Notes: a model not told the origin generated them from the letters alone. DNA of 64,000 nt from Saksenaea vasiformis B4078 (GCA_000697055.1 JNDT01002185.1:1-64000); one strand, 5' to 3'; counted from the first letter of the stretch, positions 11,330-22,975 are shown. Program-made: numbers and translations.

Positions 11330-11600
11330 TTTCTACCGTTTCGGACGTAGAAGAATCTAGAGCTCGAGCATCTATTAGTTCATCGATTATTATGTTCACA
11401 AAATAGTTGCAGTAGTATTTTCCACGCAAATGATCGAACACCCGACGATTGCAGTGAAAGGATCCTGGACAGGGTCCTCTATTTGATGTCATGCATTGCG
11501 AGAAGTGCAACAAGACAGTTGTGAACCATGAGGGGTGCCGATATTTTGGAGTAACTGTTAGGATCCAGCAACAAAGACTCTGCTGCATGACGCTCCACTA
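11330..11600 (+). pseudogene. Possible zinc-ribbon relic (TnpB/Fanzor-like C-terminus)
   Basis: Two short plus-strand segments in different frames together resemble a TnpB-type zinc ribbon. One reads LVHRLLCSQNSCSSIF (about 11374-11421), the other PLFDVMHCEKCNKTVVNHEG (about 11478-11537). They have the CxxC spacing and the position of the usual WNRD-type motif, here degenerate. Stops and a frame change separate them. This could be the eroded C-terminus of the family seen at 6093-7235, or chance. A minus-strand frame of 174 codons overlaps the same DNA and is not believed. Confidence 0.2.
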
Positions 11601-11679
11601 TGGGACATCACACTACGGGACACTCAGCTGTATACGAATTAAGCATTAGATGCTACACGCCATCTTCTTTTTTTTTTAA

Positions 11680-12160
11680 AAAACATTTTTGGGGGGTACT
11701 GGAGTGTCCTAGCAATTCCCGATACTACTGGATTTATCCTATGACTTTGTGTCTATTTGGAGATATTTGGCGTTACTTCCAGGTAAACTCCGCGCTTTGG
11801 AGTATGTCTTTTTACGTTCATCCAATTCTATGGTTTGCATATCATACTCTTCGATGTCACATTTGAGTCATTGATATCTTCCCATAATCTAAGGCAGAGA
11901 CAGGGTTTCATTGTCTCGTGCAAAGAACGTCTCGTACTAGTGACCACACTCTTATTATTTCATGCAAACAACGTGTGAGAGGTAACTTTTTTTTTATCTC
12001 ACGCAGAAGGCGTGTCGGTGATAGAGTACCATCGTTTCATGCAAAGGGTGGATCAGGGATTGGATCCTTGTGACTCATACAAACAGTGTCTCAGAAACAG
12101 GATTTCATTCTCATGGAATGGACGTGTTGAAGGTAGGACTTCTTTTTCCTTTTTTTTTGT
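11680..12160 (+). repeat. Duplicated segment with minisatellite, copy B
   Basis: About 11725-11900 matches 24230-24380 at roughly 80% by eye (shared GGAGATATTTGGCGTTACTT, CCATAATCTAAGGCAGAGAC). It is followed from about 11905 to 12140 by around six imperfect units of 38-40 bp, built on TCTCATGCAAANGGTGT...CAG.GATAGG. Both copies run into a poly-pyrimidine tract (CTTCTTTTTCCTTTTTTTT). The organisation is therefore shared over about 480 bp, not just the minisatellite. Confidence 0.65.
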
Positions 12161-12609
12161 ACATTGTGTTCGTCTTCTTTATCAATCCAACATGGAAAAC
12201 AATCTAAAGAACGAAAACGCGCGGCCCAGTCCAGTGAAACTGAGCTTAGATTCAGAAGGTGATCTTTGCGACAACAGGCACCATGTCTTGGTGGGATACG
12301 AAAACGATATATCGAGGCATCTCCCAAAGGAAGGATCTGGCAAAAGCAGTAGGGAAACACTTTAACATTACTCTTCTCATGGCACCATCTAACATTGACA
12401 TACAATAGATATAGAGCTGTACGCTTGAGATGTCTCAAAGTGAACGCATGATGGCACGACTCGGTATCAGCATCGACGATTACAATCAATATCTGTAACC
12501 CAGAAAAGACCTCTATCACATATCACCACTCCAGGTCCACTGGGACGGTCCACATTTTGCACCCTTCTTTCCGCTTTATATTTCACTTCCTTCCATCCCG
12601 CTTAACGCA

Positions 12610-13408
12610 ATGTGTACATCGTGCGGTAATCCGTTCGATCAAGTTTTACTGACTGGAGATGGATTGAACGACAAGAGTGCATTCGATCTCCAGCGGATAA
12701 TCGAAACATGTATGCCAATTAGGCCATTGTATGTTATAAAAGATCCTGCCAAAACGTATGTAAGAAGTAAATTAAAGGCTGCGCGTTTGCTATCTTTTAT
12801 CGACGCTTATGTATGATTCATAGGTTTGCATATATACACTTCAAGACCGCCGTTCAAGCGTCTACCTTCTTCATGTATTATGCACAAGAGCATGATCACA
12901 TGGTCATTTGGCAAGAACTTCCGGAAGTTAAAGTTCAACCAACAAAAGAGCATGGCAAGGCCATCGTATACGTAAGCGTTCTAATCCCCAGGAAAAGAGA
13001 AATAATTTTTGAATTGCCTCTTTCTTGAAGACAATGACGGGTGTGCAGACAACAGTTCGGCACGAACCTTTCTGTTCGTGTGCGGCAGTCGCGCCACCAC
13101 CTCCACCTCTACCTCCACCAGCACCTCCAACCTCACCGATCCCCCCCACTAACCCCACTAACCCCACCAATCTTGCCACCTCTGCCATCCTCAGCACTCT
13201 CAGCACCGGCTCCGAAAAGAAAAAGAGATTCGTAAGCAGCATGTTCCTGGGAAGGTACGCGCTTATAACGCGAGACTTGCTTTTATATAGGTGGTTTCAG
13301 CATATGCAAGACGCAAGAAAAGTTCTCAATCTGAAAATCAGTCGACTGGAGGAACGCATCACTTTCTTGAAGGAAAAATGTAGGGAACTTGGTCGACTTC
13401 TTGTATGA
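12610..13408 (+). pseudogene. RRM-like protein, probably broken
   Basis: Exon-like blocks can be read in order. The first is CTSCGNPFDQVLLTGDGLND to about 12768, with an RNP2-like VLLTGDG. The next is GFAYIHFKTAVQASTFFMYY (about 12827-12886), with an RNP1-like GFAYIHF, continuing to GKAIVY at about 12970. A proline-rich stretch follows (13080-13200). Last, PAPKRKRDS joins WFQHMQDARKVLNLKISRLE across a clean 59-nt intron (about 13232-13290) and ends in a coiled-coil tail. The first intron (GTAAGAAG...CATAG) leaves the wrong phase, and the proline-rich block needs a frame change near a C-tract. The gene thus looks broken, or a splice site was missed. Two RNP motifs at normal spacing suggest RNA binding, but no specific family was recognised. 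Confidence 0.35.
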
Positions 13409-13847
13409 ACAGTTCATTGTGGACATCTTTGTATATTTTTTATTACTTTGTTATGGCGTTGTAAATATGATAAATCTTATCTGCTTATCACTCTCCGTTG
13501 CCTTCTTTGAATGAATAATGGTCGTTTTCTCGCACAAGAAGCGATTGTCCAAAGTGAATGAGCTTAACAAAGCTTACCGTAACAGCCAATTTATTCTGTC
13601 AAAATAAGTCGCTCAGATACACAGAGATAATTCATGAAAGCATGAGAGATTTACGCATCTTTTCCTCAACCGCCGTAATATCAGTACCGTTTGAGTGTTC
13701 CGTTTTAACTAACCTTCTTCAAAAATGCCTCAAGCGACAACTGGATTTGGATGCAAAAATTACTTTTAGAAATGCATAAAATTATTACAGTCGTGCTTGA
13801 TACAGGATGATCGCTAGATCCAGCTAATTCTAGACTGGCGGAGGCGG

Positions 13848-14201
13848 TCAATACACGGTAATATAGTGCCAGGAAAAGACTGGAGTGCTACAACGCTTCT
13901 GATTTTTGCCTTTCAGGATTGGTTGGCTGAAAGCGAAGGTGAAATTAAGCACCATCAACAACATCTGCGCTGCTTCACATTGGATCGCACCACAGTCGGT
14001 GCCTATTGTTCGGTGAAGGGAGAGAGCTACTATTGTCACGCCAGCAGTAAGGAGATGAACAACGATTAAACTCAACAAGACAACATATTTTCTCTTTTCT
14101 GCGATGTAGCAGTACAACAACCAAGATGCGATTATGAGAAGAATTGTAAAAAGGAAGAGAATATACGAAACTGCTGTTGCAAGAGGGTAGATGAGGCCCA
14201 C
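13848..14201 (-). CDS. Small hydrophobic membrane-protein ORF
   Basis: This 117-codon frame begins 38 bp downstream of the stop of oxidase gene 3 on the same strand. It holds two clear membrane segments (YILFLFTILLIIASWLLYCY and YVVLLSLIVVHLLTAGVTIV) and a shorter third (MLLMVLNFTFAFS). No ATG opens the frame. CCTAG directly before the first hydrophobic codons could be a splice acceptor, so this may be the last exon of a gene or a truncated remnant. The hydrophobic pattern is better than expected for a chance frame. No family was recognised. Confidence 0.35.
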   Translation of the reverse strand: MGLIYPLATAVSYILFLFTILLIIASWLLYCYIAEKRKYVVLLSLIVVHLLTAGVTIVALSLHRTIGTDCGAIQCEAAQMLLMVLNFTFAFSQPILKGKNQKRCSTPVFSWHYITVY

Positions 14202-14238
14202 TAGGTCATGTTTTTTCCTGCCATTGTTTTCTAACCCA

Positions 14239-16147
14239 CTACTTGCGACACGCGAAGTCAGGCCCCCGGAATTCTTCGCTGCCGACGCATTCCAGACAAA
14301 CGAACAAGTGGTTCGGATCCCACTTGCACTTGATCAATACTAAGCGATTGTAATGATCGCCGAAGAACGATTGTTGCCAGTTAGGTTCTCGAGCTGACGC
14401 TTCGTTCAAATATGCACCAGATCCGGGTGTAATATCTATCAGTTTCTTCTGCACATTATTGATAACGCGGTTCTCAATCCTGTGGCGCTCCGCGGGCGAG
14501 GCGTTATTGTCCCATCCCGTCACGAGCATGTAGTGTATTAGCGCCTTCGCCAAGCAGGGGTGACGCCTACGCTGTCAGGGTCTTGTTCCGAAACCCGACC
14601 ACCTGTCACCAAGTGGCCTATCGCAATACCGTCAAGCGCGTACACCAGCTCGTCTGCTGCTTTCCAGAATACTTCTGAATATCGCTCCACGTTCCGAGAT
14701 TCGAAGTTTGATCGTGGCACGAGACGTGAGGTCATGAAACCATCTAACGATACCTGCGAAGCGCAGAACCCACCGACCACGTTTGAACCACAATTGCTTG
14801 AGGATCTCACAGAACTCCAGAAGCTAGGGAACGGTGTCAAGTTGTATATCGTACGGCCACTTAATATCTTGGCAGCGAAATCGACAAACGGCCCCATGGT
14901 TGCGTTCGTTTTGGTAAGGTTGTCGTTGCCGAACTGGAAGTATTCCACTCCGAATACGTCTTTGTAGACTTCGAAGTAGCCTGAGAAGCCTTCGTCCGAC
15001 AGTGTCGGCTGTAATGTGTTCCACCGATCAACTATCGTGCGGATTGCGGACTTATTTCCATAACCAAGGGACGTGGCAAGTACCATTGGCTTGTCCTCGT
15101 ACGTCTTGTACGTCACATCGTATACCACACCGTACGTTAACCCGCCACCACCACGCATAGCCCAGAACAGATCAGCGTTTTGACAGTCGTTGGCGACTAC
15201 TACTTTCCCTTGCGCTGTGATCACCGTGAACTGTAGCACGTTGTCAGCAGCTAAACCATGTGCAGGAGATAAGATAGAGTGTCCGCCACCAGTAACGTAA
15301 CCTGGAAACAGTTAAGTCAACGTTTCCGGTGCATACCAGTGTCTTCTTCAGCCATCACCAAAGGAAGGACATTTACACACACATTGGCACTTTCTCTTTC
15401 CTTCTTCCTTGACACAGTTACATAATATTCGTCCTTACCTCCTGCAGCACCGACACTGAGGCCGGATCCACCGACAGCAATGCGTTTCACCTTGGACAGT
15501 GCTCTGTAGACATCGTACCACTGCGCACCGGCCTGTACTGTGACGGCCGGATGAGGCTGGACGTTGCACCTTTTGGGTACAAAGCTGTCTTCAACGGTGA
15601 TCTTGTTCACGTGATGAGTCCATATACTGAAAGAGCCCATGGCTGTGCTGCGACCAAGGTAATCGTGACCTGTGCTTCGAATTACAAGTCGAAGATCATG
15701 TTTAGCAGCGAAGCGGATAGCTATCTGGATATCGGACTGGTCGTGAACATCGACGGCATACACGGGAACGTTACCTTGTGGGCATGGCAGTGAGCGACTA
15801 ATGTTATACCCGCACGTCTGGCTCTCAGGTAGGTATGGTGATTCCGGAAGCCATCGGACGTCTATCAATGCACCCGACTGTACTGTCACCCATGTCTTGT
15901 TGGTATAATACTCCCGAGCAGTCTGGCACGCCACATCGTCGTAATGAGGATTATGACAAGGATAAAAAGGTTGATGGGGAGTAACGAGGCGACCGTGGAC
16001 AGACACATTCAGATGATTCCATTGCTGTTGGCTTGGCCAACAGGAGCTGCAGGCCGTACATTCACAACGGCGGAGAACTGCCGGGTTTGCAGTAATCAGA
16101 CCGCTGAGATTCAAGACTGAGAAAGAGATCAACAAGATATACTTCAT
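14239..16147 (-). pseudogene. FAD-linked oxidoreductase, copy 3, with a 1-bp frameshift
   Basis: Exons 16147-15439 and 15301-14239 follow the structure of copies 1 and 2, with a 137-nt intron (15302-15438) at the same codon. The signal peptide (MKYILLISFSVLNLSGLITA), CECTACSSCWPS, RSTGHD and the BBE end (NEASAREPNWQQSFFGDHY) are present. At 14546-14549 the sequence reads GCGCCTTCGCC where copy 1 has GGGCTTTACGCC: one base is missing. The frame therefore shifts after VTPAWR, and the last roughly 100 residues lie in another frame, which is itself intact to the normal stop. Everything else is well conserved. It is therefore either a very young pseudogene or an assembly error. An intact product would be a secreted flavoenzyme like its neighbours. 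Confidence 0.8.
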
Positions 16148-16206
16148 TGAAGAGAAAGCGTAATGAGTTGCCTATTTGCGAAGTCTGCGTTGAGGAATAC
16201 CATCCT

Positions 16207-16214
16207 CTTATATA
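16207..16214 (-). promoter_or_regulatory. TATA element of oxidase gene 3
   Basis: The minus strand reads GGTAGTATATAAGAGGATGG about 60 bp upstream of the ATG at 16147. This corresponds to the TATA elements of the two paralogs. A block reading ACCATCAATTGGATT on the plus strand (16266-16280) is shared with copy 1 (3427-3441). Confidence 0.55.
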
Positions 16215-19200
16215 CTACCGGGTGCGAAATCTACAATGATGGTCCAGCTGTGCGTGTCTTTTTTGACCATCAATTGGATTCACCCTCGCATGCTAGATGA
16301 AATATGCAACCTGCTGAGCAAATAATGAAGCCTACTATGATTTTCTCGTTCTTCAAAACCTTGTAGCATGTTGCAAAAAGGTATTTACATCTTTCCATTT
16401 TCAACTTGTATATCAGACCACCTGGCAGATCGCACAGTCTGGTTACTGGTCGGTTCACCTTTGTTACCAGATTACGAAGTGGTTATGAGTCACCATATGT
16501 CAAACCACTTCTATAACCGCACAAAGCGACTATATCCACAATAATCGGGTGTCAATAGTAACTGCTGCCTTGGTCAACAAAAATGCATACATACATCATT
16601 AAAGACTTCTGCCTATCAAAACCTTTTTTGTGATGCAGAAGATGCCGGATATTTTCAGAATGAACAAACTTGCAGATGATTTGCCTGTCTTCGTATCCAT
16701 GCTTTCTTGGTATCACTTAGTTTTAGTAAGGGAAGATTAGATCAGTGATAGTCGAATCATGGTAATCCCACATACATGTTTGGAATTAGTGATAAACTTT
16801 GGCTTTATTGTTGCTATCCAAACATGAAGATTAAGACCAGGCTGTCATTGAGAATGTAGCGTGATCAGCGGATTGCGCTACATGATGAACATAAATACAT
16901 ATCGGCTATAATCACATGAAGCACTCGAAATTGGGAAAATCCAGAGGAATCTAATAGGTAACTGTAGCCCAGTTTTAATGAAACCAAACATTGTCAAATC
17001 ACAAGCCTTTGTCTCTACTGAAAAACGGTTGAGAGTTCGAACTCTTGTTCTAGTCATCACTATTTAACTTTTTAGCATTGCACAGCATTGTTCATTCACT
17101 AATGTTCTACATGCTATTGCTACTGTTGTTGCCGAGTATATTCGTTAAGTAAATCTGTGCAGCCGGACTGCTAGTTCTTTTTTAAGCATCTTCTTACTTC
17201 CCACGGAATAAGAAGTCTGCAGTATTTTCACGTCTGAAACGTGACCGAAAGAGACCTCCACTGTGCAGATTAATAGCATTTACGGTACGTATAATCGAAT
17301 CCAAAGCACACGCTAGAATAGGGTTTGCCATCGCAGTTAAATGACTCAGGGTTCCTGAAACTTTCCCTGATCTCATGCAGAGTAGATTTTTTTAACTAGT
17401 CATGAGTTTCCGATTAAGACAAGATAAACAAACGGCACATCAAGGTGACCACCGCAGTACCATGATTTCAACTGCGCGTCCAGCAAAACGTTGAAATATT
17501 TTGAGTTTTGAAGGAAAGGAGCAAATGAACTGACTGTATCTATTCGTGCTGAAAAGGTACTCGTTTGACCCTCATTCCAGTGTTGTAGATAAATAGATGG
17601 TGACATCAATTAAGTCGTCAATGGTTGATTATTCATTAACTATTTATCGACCAGTGAAACAGAGCTCTCCGGAAAACCTGCGCAACTGCCACGGAATGAT
17701 GACTTGCTTGAAACAGTGGCGCACCTATATCAACCAGAAATTTCTTAAGTGCCTGCTGTTATTACTCTTTAATTGAAAGACGATGACTCAAGCCCAACTT
17801 CGTTACTTTCGTGCTGTTGTTTTCAGCTCCCGTAAAATGTGTTACACTACCTGTGATCTTGGGTCGGCTTAAGATACCTTGATGTTCCTCCAAATAAACT
17901 TTGCGCTGAGGGACTATTTTCTTTTTCACGTTGATACAATGCGCGTACTGATGTGCTGTATGCCTCATACTGCACTCCGTGCCAGAGACAGGTCCCGTCA
18001 TCTGATATAGAGTGCGTTTCATATAGAGGGGTGTGATGGATATTTGACGGGAAAACTGACCTTTTTTCTTTTCAAACATTTTGCTGATCTTCAATTACTA
18101 GACATGTTGATTGTCTTTAGTAGTCCAAGGTATGGTAAAGCTATCTGGTAAATTAAAACATAACTACATGGAATAGAATCAAGCGCTGCCTGATCCTGTG
18201 ATTACCAGTACCTCCAGCATGAATTCAGGAGGATTAAGCATCATATGCATAAGATAATGCCCAAAGAAAGAGCATTAGACAAAAAATGGTAGGACACAAG
18301 ACAAAAAATAGCTTTCTCTGAAGCAAGCGCCTGTTCGTTCCCTTACTTTTCATTTTGGCTTGCAGATGTGATTCAAGTTACCCTTTGCATTGAAACCCAA
18401 ATTTCCGAATGCAGGTTGTCTAAAGCTACTATCAAACATAGATTCGTTCCGCAAACATACGCAAACATCCCATCATGTCAGATCTCAGGTTGCAGCGCAC
18501 GATTAGGACCGTTTGAAGGCGGTTTTTAATACTGTTCGCGAATAATCAGTTATCGGTTGGCTCAGAAACACGACTGAACGTGGATCCCAAATCAGTCAAA
18601 ATTTATTACTCGGAGGATATGAGCGACGTTTCGTATTGACGTAGAAAGCAGACTTATCGAGGATAAACATCTCTCTTTCTGAAGTGCATAGCAGCCTTAT
18701 TGCGTTTTGGCCCCGATAAGGGTGCTCTTGGCCTCGGTCTAGCTGTCTCGATCGACAGGCTCAAACTGATTTCTCTTCCCTGTTATAAACTACACTCCTT
18801 TCTGTAAACTCGTATCATATAGTTTTTAATGCTTGGAATTGCCGAACTTCTGATGCAGTTATTCTTGCACTGTTCCAGGTCAGCCTAAAGTTTCTCAGCA
18901 ATATTCTGGGATGCCATCCTCATTCAGAAGTCAAGAATTCCAAGACGATTACTTCGTTTACACATTTCAAACTTCCGCAAGGTTTGCTGTTGTGTCGTGT
19001 TACACATCTTGACAGCGGATGAACATGAATTCACAACTGCTTTATGGCCGGTGATGCACTTAAAGTCTTTATAAATATTAATTTAACGATGACACGTTGT
19101 TGTAGTCTGTGCAGATCATGTAGATTCGCTTGACGGCACCATCACTTCCGCGCGAACGACTGCGTCCTAGTAGCATGTGACATACTGTGCAAATGCTGCG

Positions 19201-19804
19201 ATGAGCGCTCGCAACCTCGAAATCATACTGCTGCTTGCAAGTGCAAACCATGTCTTGTGTATAATTAGGTCTCAGAATCAAGTACAGTTACAAATTACTA
19301 GCAACCGGATATTTGTGCTTATGTGGCACACCTGTTGTTTAGGAAGTAAGACGTTGGTATAAGCAAATAAGTTCAATAACTGACTAATAGAACAAATAAG
19401 CTGTGCAAGATTGAACATCTAATACAATGAAACTAGTATAAAGGGAAGACACGTTCGATCTAAAACGACTCTACTGTCCGTACCGCATTTATTTGAGGCA
19501 CATCAGACTGCTCACCAACAACATGATCCACGGGATCACGTCGGCCAGAATCATCAACAGTATTGGCTTGATCGTCGTGGTAGCAAAAGTGGATCCACAC
19601 TCCGCAACGTGAAAGCTTCGATATCAGGAAAAGCAAGCTGAGATATCGTAGTTGTATTGAGCAAGATTGTGTAACACCAATTACTTACGGACACCCAAAT
19701 TTCTTTTGGTGATGACGGCGATCTGCTTTTTCAGGTCCCGATGGTTGCAGCAATATCTGGTCGACAAGATTTCATTTCCCTTTTGTTGCCATCCCCCTCT
19801 CTGC
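16215..19804. other. Gene-poor stretch
   Basis: About 3.6 kb with no frame longer than about 110 codons, no family motif, no copy of the dispersed repeat, and no RNA gene that could be recognised. The final part is the promoter region and 5' UTR of the glycosyltransferase gene. Confidence 0.45.
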
Positions 19805-21602
19805 ATGTCCGATACCAACCATTCTTCACAAAGGCCAACACACTCCAGGTCGACATCAGTCACACAATCAGGACGCGGCCATTCCCATCAGCGCAAACCA
19901 TCTCTCAATGTTTCAACTTCCAACGCTCATCTGTTCGCCATCCCGGAAAAGAATATTAATCCCGCACTGCCGCCTGTTTCACCTGCCCTGGCCTCCCCTA
20001 TTGACACGCTCTCCTCCTCAAGACGAAACCGAAGTATTCCATGGTGGCGCCGTTCTTTGATGCAACTCTCCTTTCGTATTGATACGTTGTTGGATCCTAG
20101 TAAACCGCTTTTACCTCATGACAAACATGGTCTTGCATTTGGCGGAACACAGAGAAAACCCGGCCTTCCTTTCTTTCGTTCACGCTGGGTGAGATTCCTA
20201 GCATTAGTATATGCCGTATTTTCCGTGTTTTTGTCTATCAATCATTTATGGAACTGGGCGCTAGCTAGACCTTCGCTTGACCCTCGGTTTGGTGATAACT
20301 GGGTACCTCAAAGAACGTACGATCAAGGTATGGCTATATTGCTTTGCTATGCTTGGAGAACGTGTCTAACTTCCAGTAGAGGAACAGTATTCTGTTGTTG
20401 ACGATATGACTCACGGTTTGAAAATGTCAAAAATGTTTTCAAAATCGTACTACCAAGCGGCAAGCGGTGTCAAACCTTATTGGCTCAAAGGATCAGAAAC
20501 ACCGAAGGAGGACGACCTGACGATCATTACTACCATGACAACCGGGACCTGGAGTGAAGTTGTACGGCTGGCCCAACGTTGGCAAGGTAACTAGGCGCTT
20601 TTTTTCTCTTCTTGGTAGGCCAACGAATGCATGATAGGACCAATCTCCGTAACATTACATGCGACCGAAGACGATAAGACCACACTACAAACGATTCAGG
20701 AGGAATATCGAGCTGAACCTACTCTTTTCAAACACGTCGACATCCATTTGCAGCAGTCTCCGCAATCACAACTTTCCGTCATGCTTCCACGCAACGCTGA
20801 AAGGAACGTTGCCCGACTGTTTGCGCGGAGCGAGTTTGTGTGTGACATGCCATCCAATATGGTGGTTGCCACAGATCTACGACGCACAATGGAAACAAAC
20901 AAAGAAATATTTGAGAAAATTTTACGTGATGGTGATGTACTTGTGGTGCCTACTTTTGCATTCTCGCAGTACGACAAGGATAAGTACTATGTGCCGAATC
21001 ATAAAGCTAAATTACTGGAATTACTGGATGAAGAAACAATGGTCATGAAAGATAAACACTGGGAAGCGAATGAAGGACCTACAGACGCGGAATCTTGGAA
21101 ATCAGCCTCTACATTGTATCCCGTGGAGAAGTACGAATTCCACTACGAGCCTGTGGTTATCGAGAGCAAGTTCATCCAGCCCTGGTATGTTTGTAATGCA
21201 TAATGATCTTATTCTTGACTGATCTACCTTATGGCAGGTGTTCGGAACGGTTCCTCGACAGTCGAGCAGCATGTCGATTTTCAAGCTACTTGGCAGGAGC
21301 CAAACTATGGGTTTTACCAGATGATTTCGTTGTACAATTACCTGAAAGCAAGGAGTACGCCATTTCGGACTTCGACGTAAGTTTGTAAATAGGATGTATT
21401 CCACAGCTGTACTGATACTGCTGTTTAGCATGTGATTGAGAACCGGCTTTATGCAAAGTTTTATTGGGAACAATGTGTTCATCATGCAAGGCAGTTAGAC
21501 GCACTTGGCCATTGGCAAGGTCCACGTTCACAAAACGTTCAAGCACAATGTTCAAGAGTAATTCAGAATTGGGGAAAGGGCTTGATTGGAAAGCCGGAAT
21601 AG
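19805..21602 (+). CDS. Type II membrane glycosyltransferase, GT49/LARGE-like
   Basis: Five exons (19805-20327, 20377-20586, 20638-21184, 21238-21376, 21429-21602) separated by 49-53-nt introns give 530 aa. A Ser/Pro-rich cytosolic tail of about 128 residues precedes one membrane anchor (VRFLALVYAVFSVFLSINHL). A lumenal domain follows, with the layout of Glyco_transf_49. Conserved-looking pieces are DDLTIITTMTTGTWSEVVRL, PISVTLHATEDDKTTLQTI, ATDLRRTMETN, GDVLVVPTFAFSQ, YEPVVIESKFIQPW and AISDFDHVIENRLYAKFYWE. Such enzymes add sugars to glycoproteins in the Golgi. The usual DxD metal site seems altered (FVCDMPSNMVVATDL, about residue 312). The ATG at 19805 is preferred to an upstream in-frame ATG at 19667, because the intervening residues resemble non-coding sequence. 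It shares the strand with the downstream velvet gene. Confidence 0.72.
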
Positions 21603-21776
21603 ATTGTTTCCATTGTAACCGTCCAAAAAACTAAAAAGCTAGACTTTCTGAAACCATTCTTTGGTAAAAATTTTACCGACATCGTTTCCGACCAAAGTGA
21701 TTTTTAACCTCCCGTCTGCCTTTTTTCCTTTTTCTCTTCCTTCTTTCTTCCCTCTTTTCATCCCGTCCAGCACTTG

Positions 21777-22975
21777 ATGTCTAATACCGCAAACCAACAT
21801 CGCGATATACCCGCTCGTCATTTTGATTCCTATGAGCAGCATTACACACATTCTGTTCCAGAAACTCACTCATTTTATGATACTGTCGGACGGCCACAGC
21901 AACAACGATTCCAGGAACCACCACCGCCACTTGGCATGAGACCTCCATATGAACCTACACCCGATGCACAGAACGAAGAGCGAGTAAAATCAGAACAAGA
22001 AAATTACAACATGACTGTCGACGGCCCAAAGAGGGAATTGTATCCACCGTGTGGTCGCATAGGCTATGACGAACGAGAAAAAAGGTACAACAATATACGA
22101 ACAACGCAGTATAATAAACCTTTGTAGAACATATGAATTGGTTGTATGCCAACAGCCTCTCCACGCAAGAATGTGCGGTTTTGGAGAAAAAGATCGTCGA
22201 CCGATCGATCCTCCCCCGATTGTTCAGCTTATCGTACAGCAGGACGGGCAAAAAGGGCCAGTTGATGTGCAGTAAGTTCTTCATCATAGTAACAAGAAAA
22301 AGGAACTGAAAAACGTGTTTAGAACACTTCAAACGCCCTTTTTCGTTCTCCATGTGACGTTATGGTCTGCCGATCAGGAAGAAGAACGTAATATTATATC
22401 AAATCCTCCAAAATGTACCCGTGTACTTATGGTAAGATATGAGCTTGGGCTAGTGTTTCCCTGGTTATTGATCTCATTCCAAGGGATCATTGGTGAGTTC
22501 ACCAAGTTTGCTGAAGGATCCTCATGGCGAGCAAGGTCTCTACTTTGCTTTCCCTGATTTAAGTATTCGAACCGAAGGGCGGTACACTTTACGATTTAGT
22601 TTGATGAAACTTGTCAGGTATATAAATACATATATAGTAGTTCCCTCCTCAACCTTGATCATTTCAGTTCCGATTTCCAAACCGATGCCAAGTCCAGGAT
22701 CATTGCCCAAGTATTTTCGGATCCGTTCACAGTTTACTCTGCTAAAAAGGTAAATCTGAACATGCTAATCAGCCAAGACTAATGAACCCATTTCTGATTC
22801 ATTTCACAGTTCCCTGGTATGACAGGTAAGAAGGATTCAAGTTACTTTTCTATATTGACGTTTATCTACAGAATCTACGGAACTTTCCAAAGCGTTCGCT
22901 AAACAAGGATTAAAAATCCCGATCAGAAATAACGTGCGGGAGTCGTCTCGGTACTCGAAATCGGATAACATTTGA
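21777..22975 (+). CDS. Velvet-domain regulator 1
   Basis: Seven exons (21777-22084, 22128-22271, 22323-22431, 22484-22617, 22668-22749, 22810-22825, 22872-22975) give 298 aa. A Pro/Gln-rich N-terminus of about 100 residues precedes a complete velvet domain: [87 protein letters not shown] and [12 protein letters not shown]. Velvet proteins are fungal nuclear factors with an NF-kappaB-like DNA-binding fold. They form heterodimers that couple development, light response and secondary metabolism. The introns are very small (43-60 nt), and exon 6 is a 16-nt microexon encoding FPGMT. The tail after the domain is short, so VelB or VosA is closer than VeA. All exon phases agree. Confidence 0.9.

Noticed and set aside
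11064..11588. 174-codon minus-strand open frame
   Set aside because: No domain, signal or splice context. Composition is unlike the real genes here, and the opposite strand carries the better (still weak) coding signal.
13085..13200. Proline-rich frame as an independent gene
   Set aside because: Two frames are both proline-rich because of CCACC repeats. Only as part of the RRM-like relic does it make sense.
17025..17060. GAGAGTTCGAACTC as a tRNA T-arm
   Set aside because: No matching A box, acceptor stem or anticodon arm could be folded around it. It is a short palindrome around TTCGAA.
19667..19804. Using the upstream ATG at 19667 for the glycosyltransferase
   Set aside because: The 46 extra residues are Cys/Phe-rich and unlike the polar Ser/Thr/Pro cytosolic tail that starts at 19805. 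Not excluded, but less likely.
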